Shown one piece after another: positions 1 to 3,994 of a stretch of DNA of 6,249 nucleotides. Source of the stretch: Bifidobacteriaceae bacterium (GTDB taxonomy: Bacteria; Actinomycetota; Actinomycetes; Actinomycetales; WQXJ01); NCBI GenBank assembly GCA_031266115.1, contig JAISBQ010000370.1, positions 1 through 6,249 of the forward strand, written 5' to 3'. How positions within the stretch are numbered: the first letter of the stretch is position 1; every line of letters begins with the position of its first letter. Position numbers and translations under genes: made by a program. The notes beneath the pieces are model-generated. The model searched no databases. It was given only the letters and a program-made list of their open reading frames with translations, and had not been told where the DNA came from.

Positions 1-45
1 CGACAGGGTCGCCTTGGCTTCCTGCACATTCACCTGAATCGCCAC
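1..45 (-). CDS. Phd/YefM-type antitoxin, N-terminal fragment cut by window edge
   Basis: Read on the minus strand from a GTG at 45, fifteen codons stay open to base 1 and give MAIQVNVQEAKATLS. This matches the N-terminal strand and first helix of Phd/YefM antitoxins and lines up with both complete Phd-type antitoxins here: the V-N-V/V-T-V strand, then E-A-K, then a small or hydrophobic residue and Ser. Known members bind DNA as dimers through this N-terminal half and neutralise a toxin with the C-terminal half. The rest of the gene, and presumably a PIN-type toxin gene, lie to the left of the window. No good ribosome binding site precedes the GTG, but a TAGACT hexamer ends 6 bases before it, so the message may be leaderless. 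The fragment is short, so the call rests on its resemblance to the two complete neighbours. Confidence 0.72.
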   Translation of the reverse strand, partial: MAIQVNVQEAKATLS

Positions 46-73
46 AAACCTAGTCTAGTAGACCTGGTCCAGG
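46..73 (-). promoter_or_regulatory. Putative promoter/operator of the left-edge antitoxin
   Basis: Two odd-length palindromes overlap by one base: GTCTA-g-TAGAC at 53-63 and CCTGG-t-CCAGG at 63-73. The tandem CTAGTCTAGT (50-59) contains the CTAGTC word seen before the other Phd-type antitoxins. On the minus strand TAGACT (57-52) fits an actinobacterial -10 (TAnnnT) and ends 6 bases before the GTG. I see no good -35. Antitoxins of this family usually repress their own operon by binding such palindromes; the binding itself is inferred. Confidence 0.45.
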
Positions 74-178
74 ATGGGTGGGGTACCGTCTCACAGGATT
101 GTGGGAGGTCGGCCGCGCGGACCGCGGCGTGCACCAGCCCGGCTCGGACGGGCGCCCCGGGGACTACGGTGGTAGCTC

Positions 179-1192
179 ATGGAGCAGCGCGCCTTGGGTA
201 GAACCGGTTACGACATGTCAGTCCTGTTCATTGGGGGTACCGGCACCATCTCGGCCGCTTGCGTGCGTGGCGCGGTGGCCGCTGGTCATCGCGTCACAGC
301 GCTCAACCGAGGCCAATCGGCGCTGCGTCCGTTGCCCGGCGATGTCGAGTCGGTACAGGCGGACGTGCGGATGGACGGTGCCGTCGCGCGCGTTCTCGCC
401 GGGCGCACCTTCGACGTGGTGTGCGATTTCTTGTCCTTTACCCCGGACCATCTCCGGCGGCATATTGACGCTGTGAAAGGGCGTACGGGGCAGTATGTGT
501 TCATTTCTTCGGCGTCCGCCTACCAAAAGCCGGTGGCACACCTGCCGATCACCGAATCGACACCATTGATCAATCCGTTCTGGCAGTATTCGCGGGAGAA
601 GATCGCGTGTGAGGATTTGCTCGTCGGTTTGGTGCGCAGCGAAGGGTTCCCAGCAACCATCGTGCGTCCGTCCCACACCTACGACGGCGGGATGACGTTG
701 ACCACCGGTGGGTGGACCGACATCGACCGGATGCGCCGGGGAGCGAGCGTTATCGTCCACGGCGACGGCACAAGTCTGTGGACGGTGACCCACGCGAGCG
801 ACTTCGCGGGGTGGTTCGTCCCGCTGCTGGGTGACCGGCGCGCCATCGGCGACACATTCCACATCACTGGGGACGAGGTGCTGACCTGGGATGCGATCTA
901 CACCGAATTGGCCCATGCGGCAGGAGTGGATCAGCCGAAACTGGTCCACGTGGCCTCCGAGGCGATTGCTCGCGCGCTGCCAAACGTGGGTGACGGACTG
1001 CTTGGGGATAAGGCCCACTCGGTGGTCTTCGACAACACCAAGGTCCGCTCCATCGCCACCGGCTACGCCCAGCGCGTGCCATTTTGGCGGGGCGCCCGCG
1101 AGATCCTGGCGTTCCACGACACCCACCCGGGGCTCCAAGTGGTGGACCGAATGGCGGACCGAGCGTTCGATCTGCTGGCTGCGGACGCGTAG
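179..1192 (+). CDS. NAD(P)-binding SDR / epimerase-dehydratase-like protein
   Basis: A Rossmann-fold protein of the extended or atypical short-chain dehydrogenase group, probably a soluble oxidoreductase or sugar-nucleotide epimerase/dehydratase; the substrate cannot be told. Counting from the internal Met at 215, the nucleotide-binding motif GGTGTIS is at residues 7-13, an NRG that may contact the NADP phosphate at 31-33, an SSAS segment at 98-101, and the catalytic YxxxK as YSREK at 125-129. The C-terminal half (a DFAG segment near 196, a FHITGDE near 215) fits the substrate-binding part of epimerase-like proteins. The ATG at 179 (337 aa) has a GGTGG 6 bases upstream. The ATG at 215 (325 aa) fits the family start better but has no ribosome binding site. 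The extra 12 residues resemble an aldo/keto reductase N-terminus. It is followed by a 119-base gap and then the first complete TA pair, with no sign of co-regulation. Confidence 0.85.
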   Translation: MEQRALGRTGYDMSVLFIGGTGTISAACVRGAVAAGHRVTALNRGQSALRPLPGDVESVQADVRMDGAVARVLAGRTFDVVCDFLSFTPDHLRRHIDAVKGRTGQYVFISSASAYQKPVAHLPITESTPLINPFWQYSREKIACEDLLVGLVRSEGFPATIVRPSHTYDGGMTLTTGGWTDIDRMRRGASVIVHGDGTSLWTVTHASDFAGWFVPLLGDRRAIGDTFHITGDEVLTWDAIYTELAHAAGVDQPKLVHVASEAIARALPNVGDGLLGDKAHSVVFDNTKVRSIATGYAQRVPFWRGAREILAFHDTHPGLQVVDRMADRAFDLLAADA

Positions 1193-1222
1193 GACGGCGA
1201 CCAGCGCCAGATGCCGGTCCGC
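1181..1222 (+). terminator. Weak stem-loop at the end of the SDR gene
   Basis: GCGGAC (1181-1186, overlapping the last codons) can pair with GTCCGC (1217-1222), enclosing a smaller GGCG-accag-CGCC hairpin (1196-1208). No T-run follows, so an intrinsic terminator is only a possibility. Confidence 0.2.
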
Positions 1223-1255
1223 ATGGGCGCTCGGTGTCTCCTGACGGTAGAGGCC

Positions 1256-1311
1256 GTAGACTAGACTGAACTAAGTCGTGTTAGTCAACTAGTCTTCTAA
1301 GGGGAGATACA
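1256..1311 (+). promoter_or_regulatory. Operator/promoter and ribosome binding site of the plus-strand TA pair
   Basis: An AT-richer stretch in GC-rich surroundings. GACTAG (1259-1264) and CTAGTC (1289-1294) form an inverted repeat, and an ACTAA (1270-1274)/TTAGT (1281-1285) pair sits inside it, offset by one base. TAGACT occurs twice (1257-1262 and 1262-1267) and fits a TAnnnT -10. AAGGGGAG (1299-1306) is a strong ribosome binding site 5 bases before the GTG at 1312. This fits autoregulation by the antitoxin and its toxin complex, which is known for the family but inferred here. Confidence 0.55.
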
Positions 1312-1545
1312 GTGGGCGTTGTCACTGTTCACGAGGCAAAAACACACCTGTCGCGACTCTTGGTCGCGGCTGAACTCGGCGAAGACGTGGTGATCGCTCG
1401 GTCGGGCAATCCTGTGGCCCGCATCGTGCCCCTGAGCGACCAGTCTGGCGGGCGGCGGAGGCTCGGACGATTGCGTGGACAAGCCACCATCGGCGATCCC
1501 CCTCTGGGCGCGGACCAGATACGGCAACTATTCGAGGGTGAGTAA
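1312..1545 (+). CDS. Type II antitoxin, Phd/YefM family
   Basis: A 77-residue protein starting at GTG, fixed by AAGGGGAG five bases upstream. The N-terminal half has the Phd/YefM pattern: V-x-V-T-V strand, HEAKTHLSRLL helix (7-17), then GEDVVIARSGNPVARIVPL (23-41), which forms the dimeric DNA-binding platform in known members. The C-terminal part is Arg/Gly-rich and then ends in an acidic helix, ADQIRQLFEGE, the segment expected to wrap around the toxin active site. Its stop codon shares one base with the ATG of the PIN toxin (TAATG), so the two are translationally coupled with the antitoxin first. Its role is to neutralise the partner ribonuclease and repress the operon. It has the same length as the antitoxin at 2398-2631 and the same E-A-K-x-x-x-S-R-L-L core, so the two are relatives, though diverged. 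Confidence 0.9.
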   Translation: MGVVTVHEAKTHLSRLLVAAELGEDVVIARSGNPVARIVPLSDQSGGRRRLGRLRGQATIGDPPLGADQIRQLFEGE

Positions 1546-1931
1546 TGGCCTACTTGCTCGACACACACGTCCTGCTGTTCGCCATGTATTCACCGGAGCG
1601 CCTCAGCGCAAGGACCGTGGCGCTCTTGGAGGATCCGGCCCAGGCGGTGTGGTTCTCTGCCGCGTCGATCTGGGAAATTGCGATCAAGAGTTCACTGGGC
1701 CGCCCCGACTTCACGGCTAGCCCGTTCGCGGTCAGAGATGAGGCGCTGGCGCTCGGCTTCCGCGAACTTCCGGTCGAAGCCATCCACGCGGCCCAGGTGA
1801 CCGCGTTGCCGCCGCTCCACCGCGACCCGTTCGACCGCCTGTTGGTCGCGCAGGCCACAGCCACGGGCCACACACTGTTGAGCACCGACCGCCAGGTCCA
1901 GCAATACCCGGGACCGGTGGAACGCGCCTAG
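1545..1931 (+). CDS. PIN-domain toxin, VapC-like ribonuclease
   Basis: A 128-residue single PIN domain. The acidic Mg-binding residues are all visible: Asp6 in LLDTHVLL, Glu44 in SIWEIAIKSSLG, Asp94 and Asp97 in LHRDPFDRLLVAQA, and Asp115 in LLSTDRQV. The HRDPFDRxLVAQA block marks the PIN subfamily that pairs with Phd/YefM antitoxins rather than with RHH or AbrB-type VapB. Such toxins act in the cytoplasm as Mg-dependent endoribonucleases, often on tRNA or rRNA, and halt growth when the antitoxin is degraded; the target here is unknown. The ATG overlaps the antitoxin stop, with GAGGG (1534-1538) six bases ahead. The gene looks intact. It is related to the toxin at 2027-2401, which it faces tail to tail, but the sequences differ enough that this is not a recent duplication. 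Confidence 0.9.
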   Translation: MAYLLDTHVLLFAMYSPERLSARTVALLEDPAQAVWFSAASIWEIAIKSSLGRPDFTASPFAVRDEALALGFRELPVEAIHAAQVTALPPLHRDPFDRLLVAQATATGHTLLSTDRQVQQYPGPVERA

Positions 1932-1944
1932 GTCGCCCTGCCAG

Positions 1945-2021
1945 CGGAGTTGACCCCTTTGGATGCGCACCATTGGGGCACGTCTCCACGCAGTTCGAGG
2001 ATCCGGACCTCGTCAACTCCG
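1945..2021. repeat. Inverted repeat with internal hairpins between convergent toxin genes
   Basis: CGGAGTTGAC (1945-1954) is the exact reverse complement of GTCAACTCCG (2012-2021). Between the arms lie two further hairpins. In the first, CCCC (1954-1957) pairs with GGGG (1975-1978) and TGG (1960-1962) with CCA (1970-1972). The second is a 5-bp stem, CGAGG/CCTCG (1996-2000/2008-2012), with a 7-base loop. C1954 and G2012 are each claimed by both an outer and an inner stem. The element fills most of the 95-base gap between the two toxin stop codons and could end transcription from both sides. There is no T-run. It is tRNA-sized, but no tRNA call is justified. Confidence 0.4.
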
Positions 2022-2026
2022 ACAGG

Positions 2027-2401
2027 TCACAGCAGGAGGCGTACGCCGTACGCGGCGCACCGCGCATCTACGGTCAAGAACACGAGGTCTTCGGCCATGG
2101 CCTGGGCAACGAGCATCCGATCGAACGGGTCCCGGTGATGGAGAGGCAGGCCATCCAGCACCCGGGCGTGACGATGGGTGAAATCAAGCTCATCGAAGCC
2201 GAGCCCGGTGATGTCGCCGCCGATCTCACCATCCACTTCGAGCTTGCCGACCGCGCGCTTGACAGCGATTTCGGCCGAGCTGACGGATGAAACGTACTTG
2301 GCGTTGGATGGTTCGGCGATGACGGCGCGGAAAGACTCTGGCAGGCTGGGATGGTCGAGCCGCACCCACAGGTACACATGGGTGTCGAGCAATAGCCTCA
2401 T
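2027..2401 (-). CDS. PIN-domain toxin, VapC-like ribonuclease
   Basis: A 124-residue PIN domain read from the ATG at 2401, chosen because it overlaps the antitoxin stop as ATGA and because the family begins M-R-L-L-L-D-T-H. The frame is open 12 codons further upstream, but that part lies inside the antitoxin gene. Catalytic acidic residues: Asp6 (LLLDTHVYLW), Glu44 (SSAEIAVKRAVGKL), Asp91 and Asp94 (HHRDPFDRMLVAQA) and Asp112 (FLTVDARC). It is the same Phd-associated PIN subfamily as the toxin at 1545-1931, with the same spacing of key residues. Expected role: growth-arresting endoribonuclease held inactive by the antitoxin encoded just upstream. It shows no truncation or missing catalytic residue. 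The RNA target cannot be read from sequence. Confidence 0.9.
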   Translation of the reverse strand: MRLLLDTHVYLWVRLDHPSLPESFRAVIAEPSNAKYVSSVSSAEIAVKRAVGKLEVDGEIGGDITGLGFDELDFTHRHARVLDGLPLHHRDPFDRMLVAQAMAEDLVFLTVDARCAAYGVRLLL

Positions 2402-2631
2402 GCGCCGTACCAGTCGACCTCGTCTTGGCCGCTCCATTCGTCGAAATCGTCGCCGATCCGAACACGGCCACGCAAGTCCCCGAAGACGACTGGTCTGGTC
2501 CTCGCAACTATGGGGCCGAGTTGGGCCACGGGCCTGCCGTTGCGAGCGAGGACGACGGTCTCACCCGCTTCGGCTCGGCTGAGCAGGCGGCTAAACGATG
2601 ACTTGGCCTCGTAGACATTCACCATTGTCAC
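2398..2631 (-). CDS. Type II antitoxin, Phd/YefM family
   Basis: A 77-residue antitoxin when started at the GTG at 2631; an ATG at 2625 gives 75 residues. The GTG start gives the same length and the same distance to the E-A-K motif (residues 8-10) as the other complete Phd antitoxin. Visible family pattern: V-N-V-Y strand, EAKSSFSRLLSRAEAGE helix region (8-24), TVVLARNGRPVAQLGPI (25-41), and a C-terminal FGDLRGRVRIGDDFDEW that is typical of the toxin-binding tail. The stop overlaps the toxin ATG (ATGA). The frame could extend upstream to 2667, but that stretch carries the promoter-like elements and no family sequence. It is expected to neutralise the toxin encoded downstream and to repress its own operon. 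Confidence 0.88.
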   Translation of the reverse strand: MTMVNVYEAKSSFSRLLSRAEAGETVVLARNGRPVAQLGPIVARTRPVVFGDLRGRVRIGDDFDEWSGQDEVDWYGA

Positions 2632-2667
2632 GCCAACACAGTAGCTCCCCTGGCCAGACCTAGTCAA
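2632..2667 (-). promoter_or_regulatory. Promoter/leader of the minus-strand Phd-PIN pair
   Basis: On the minus strand TTGACT (2667-2662) and TACTGT (2643-2638), 18 bases apart, fit a -35/-10 pair; the -10 ends 6 bases before the GTG at 2631, which would make the message leaderless. A competing reading is that AGGGGAG (2651-2645) is a ribosome binding site for a GTG at 2639, which opens a three-codon frame ending in a TGA that overlaps GTG 2631 as GTGA. The word GACTAG (2665-2660) is the one shared with the other Phd antitoxin regions. Confidence 0.45.
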
Positions 2668-2807
2668 GGCAGCGCCCCGACAGCGCCCAGACTGAAGCCT
2701 GTTCGCGGTCCCCCGTCTTGGGGCGCCCAGCAGTGTCAGGCCGGCCAGGGAATCTGCGCCCGCTTGAGCATCGCGTGCCGCTCAACAGCGGTCTTGGCCG
2801 GTAGAGA
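2668..2807. other. Intergenic gap between two minus-strand TA pairs
   Basis: I see no gene here. It holds a short CCCC-gtctt-GGGG hairpin (2711-2723) and a TTGAGC/GCTCAA inverted repeat (2764-2769/2780-2785) just beyond the stop of the VapC-type toxin gene. Neither has a T-run, so termination is possible but not shown. Confidence 0.4.
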
Positions 2808-3266
2808 TCACTTGCGGGGATCAGAGGAGGGTCTTGTGATGGTGACGAGGTTTTCGGACGTGGCGCCGATGGCGATTCTCGGGACGATTCGCTGGTCGAA
2901 GGTCGCTAGGAGGCCGCCGTGGGCAGTGGCGAGCGCCAGGAGGTAGGCGTCGGTCACCTGCTTTGGTCCCAGCAAATGGCCGGGCCGTATCCGTCCCGCA
3001 TCGCACACCTGAATGTCGCACGGCAAGAACCGGTGAGCGGCGTCAGCCGTCGCCGAGCGCAAGGTCACGTTCGCTTGTTCAGTTGACACGGCGTTCGGAT
3101 ACGAGGGCTGGGACACGATGCGGACAAAGCCATTCTGCGTGATGGCACAGGTGGTCCAGCCGGCGCCGATGTTGGCGCGGAGCCAGTTCACGGCAATTTC
3201 GTGGAGCGCGTGGCGCGAGTCGAGGAGCGCTACCAGCACGTTCACGTCAAGCAGCGCGGGTTTCAT
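2808..3266 (-). CDS. VapC-family PIN toxin, paired with RHH antitoxin
   Basis: A 152-residue PIN protein of a different VapC subfamily from the two Phd-linked toxins. It opens MKPALLDVNVLVALLD with Asp7 as first metal ligand, followed by His19/His22, a W-x-T-C-x-I-T-Q-N-G-F-V-R segment (37-49), and the C-terminal block QVTDAYLLALATAHGGLLATFDQR with Asp106 and Asp124. The Glu found near residue 44 in the other toxins is replaced by Gln44-Asn45, which I recall as usual for this T-Q-x-G-F-V-R subfamily, common in mycobacteria. It is a likely Mg-dependent endoribonuclease toxin acting in the cytoplasm. The start codon overlaps the antitoxin stop (ATGA), a coupled operon in the usual antitoxin-toxin order. 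It appears full length. Its RNA target is not readable from sequence. Confidence 0.9.
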   Translation of the reverse strand: MKPALLDVNVLVALLDSRHALHEIAVNWLRANIGAGWTTCAITQNGFVRIVSQPSYPNAVSTEQANVTLRSATADAAHRFLPCDIQVCDAGRIRPGHLLGPKQVTDAYLLALATAHGGLLATFDQRIVPRIAIGATSENLVTITRPSSDPRK

Positions 3267-3532
3267 ATGCCCAACTCGTCGCGTAGTGCCTCGACTTGTT
3301 CATCGGTCACCAGTGACCGCCCTCCCGGCAAGGTGGCGATCCCTCGCTCGCGCAGCCAGCTGCCGGAATCCCCGGGCGCCAAAGGTGCATCCCCCTCATC
3401 GTGGATCTCACCCAGCGTGAATCCACGTCTGGCCATATCCGAGATGACAGCTCCGATGGTGCGCCGTTCGGCCCGGGCCACGTCCCGAGCGGCGCTGAGA
3501 ACGTCGATATCAACGTCCAGTGTCGTTCGCAT
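3263..3532 (-). CDS. VapB-type antitoxin, ribbon-helix-helix
   Basis: An 89-residue protein. The N-terminus MRTTLDVDIDVLSAARDVAR, followed by AERRTIGAVISDMARRGF (21-38), is a ribbon-helix-helix DNA-binding domain: a short strand (residues 2-7), then two helices, as in CopG/Arc-like VapB antitoxins. The C-terminal part (LPGGRSLVTDEQVEALRDELGI) is the expected toxin-neutralising segment. The start at 3532 is the only good one: the family begins M-R-T-T-L, and an 11-bp perfect inverted repeat ends on its first base. There is no ribosome binding site; TAGCAT ends 7 bases before the ATG, so the message is probably leaderless. The gene overlaps the VapC-type toxin gene by four bases. It belongs to a different antitoxin fold from the three Phd-type genes in the window. 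Confidence 0.9.
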   Translation of the reverse strand: MRTTLDVDIDVLSAARDVARAERRTIGAVISDMARRGFTLGEIHDEGDAPLAPGDSGSWLRERGIATLPGGRSLVTDEQVEALRDELGI

Positions 3533-3557
3533 GCATCAGATGCTAACATCTGATGCA
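3532..3557 (-). promoter_or_regulatory. 11-bp inverted repeat, putative VapB operator over the -10 and start codon
   Basis: TGCATCAGATG (3532-3542) and CATCTGATGCA (3547-3557) are perfect reverse complements separated by CTAA. On the minus strand a TAGCAT hexamer (3545-3540), a plausible -10, lies at the centre, and the outer base of one arm is the A of the antitoxin ATG. A dimeric or tetrameric RHH repressor bound here would cover the promoter and the transcript start. Binding is inferred; the repeat itself is exact. Confidence 0.7.
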
Positions 3558-3724
3558 CAACCGCCTGGTGGCTCGCCTAGACCGGCGCGTTCGGCGTCGA
3601 AGACGGCCAGATCCTCCGGCGAGTTTCACGTTTGAGGGCCACATCGGCCGGTTTCAGCCCGTGAACCTGAAATTCGGCGATGACGGGCGCGAGAGAGACG
3701 TGAGGTCAGGTAGCAGAGCGTGGG
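3558..3724. other. Intergenic, no gene recognised
   Basis: This stretch separates the RHH antitoxin control region from the 3' end of the tRNA. The frames open across it give arginine-rich, unconvincing translations. I see no strong hairpin, repeat or copy of the tRNA 3' end. Confidence 0.4.
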
Positions 3725-3808
3725 TGCGCGAGGGGGGACTTGAACCCCCATGCCGTTGCCGGCACACGGACCTGAACCGTGCGCGTCTGCCAATTCCGCC
3801 ACTCGCGC
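3725..3808 (-). tRNA. tRNA-Leu (anticodon CAG)
   Basis: On the minus strand the acceptor arm GCGCGAG (3808-3802) pairs with CTCGCGC (3732-3726), with discriminator A at 3725. The D region reads TGGCGGAATTGGCAGACGC. The anticodon arm is CACGG, loop TTCAGGT, CCGTG, giving anticodon CAG (decodes CUG). A long variable arm GCCGGCAACGGC and a T arm GGGGG-TTCAAGT-CCCCC complete a class II tRNA typical of leucine. The bases after the discriminator read CCCA, so CCA is not encoded and must be added after transcription. It is divergent from fhaA, as I recall for leuT in mycobacteria. Its 3' end faces the TA cluster, the side where integrative elements normally insert. Confidence 0.96.
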
Positions 3809-3845
3809 GCCCGGAAAGGCTAGCACGGCCCCGTTTGGCCACTCG
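3809..3845 (-). promoter_or_regulatory. Possible promoter of tRNA-Leu
   Basis: On the minus strand TG-c-TAGCCT (TAGCCT at 3822-3817) resembles an extended -10 and would start transcription about seven bases further, just outside the mature tRNA 5' end. The -35 region has no good match, so this is tentative. Confidence 0.3.
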
Positions 3846-3851
3846 GATCAC

Positions 3852-3874
3852 GCCCGGCGCGCCGGGCCCGCGGG
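3852..3874. repeat. GC-only palindrome in the tRNA/fhaA divergent region
   Basis: GCCCGGCGCGCCGGGC (3852-3867) is a perfect 16-bp palindrome, and CCCGCGGG (3867-3874) follows at once. It lies between the divergent tRNA-Leu and fhaA and could be a regulator site, a structured leader or a transcription barrier. Such words are not rare in GC-rich DNA, so meaning is uncertain. Confidence 0.35.
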
Positions 3875-3994
3875 AGCCGGTCCGGCGTCCCCGGCCAGCT
3901 ACGATTGCGGTTTGGGGACTATGTGCCCCGCCGTCTCGCGTGCGCGGCGAGCGGGCCGCAAGTACGCGACACAAGACCCGATTAGGAGGCAGCC
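3875..3994 (+). promoter_or_regulatory. Upstream region of fhaA with strong ribosome binding site
   Basis: AGGAGG (3984-3989) lies five bases before the fhaA ATG and settles that start. TACGAT (3900-3905) fits a TAnnnT -10, without a clear -35, and would leave a leader of about 80 bases. The promoter is tentative; the ribosome binding site is clear. Confidence 0.4.

Noticed and set aside
78..476. Plus-strand open frame covering the SDR start
   Set aside because: It overlaps the SDR gene in another frame, is rich in Trp, Ser and Arg, and resembles no family.
218..1138. Long open frame on the minus strand, opposite the SDR gene
   Set aside because: It is the antisense shadow of a well-supported gene and its translation shows no recognisable motifs.
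1946..2021. A tRNA gene between the two convergent toxin genes
   Set aside because: Length and the acceptor-like stem fit, but positions 8-9 are AC, the T loop lacks TTCGA in the right place, the candidate anticodon loop lacks U33 and a purine at 37, and there is no proper D arm.
2402..2437. Upstream start for the minus-strand PIN toxin
   Set aside because: The extra 12 residues lie inside the antitoxin gene and are not part of the PIN fold; the ATG at 2401 with the ATGA overlap is the normal arrangement.
3725..3760. Duplicated tRNA 3' end acting as an attachment site inside the window
   Set aside because: I found no second copy of the tRNA-Leu 3' segment among the TA genes or at the left edge.
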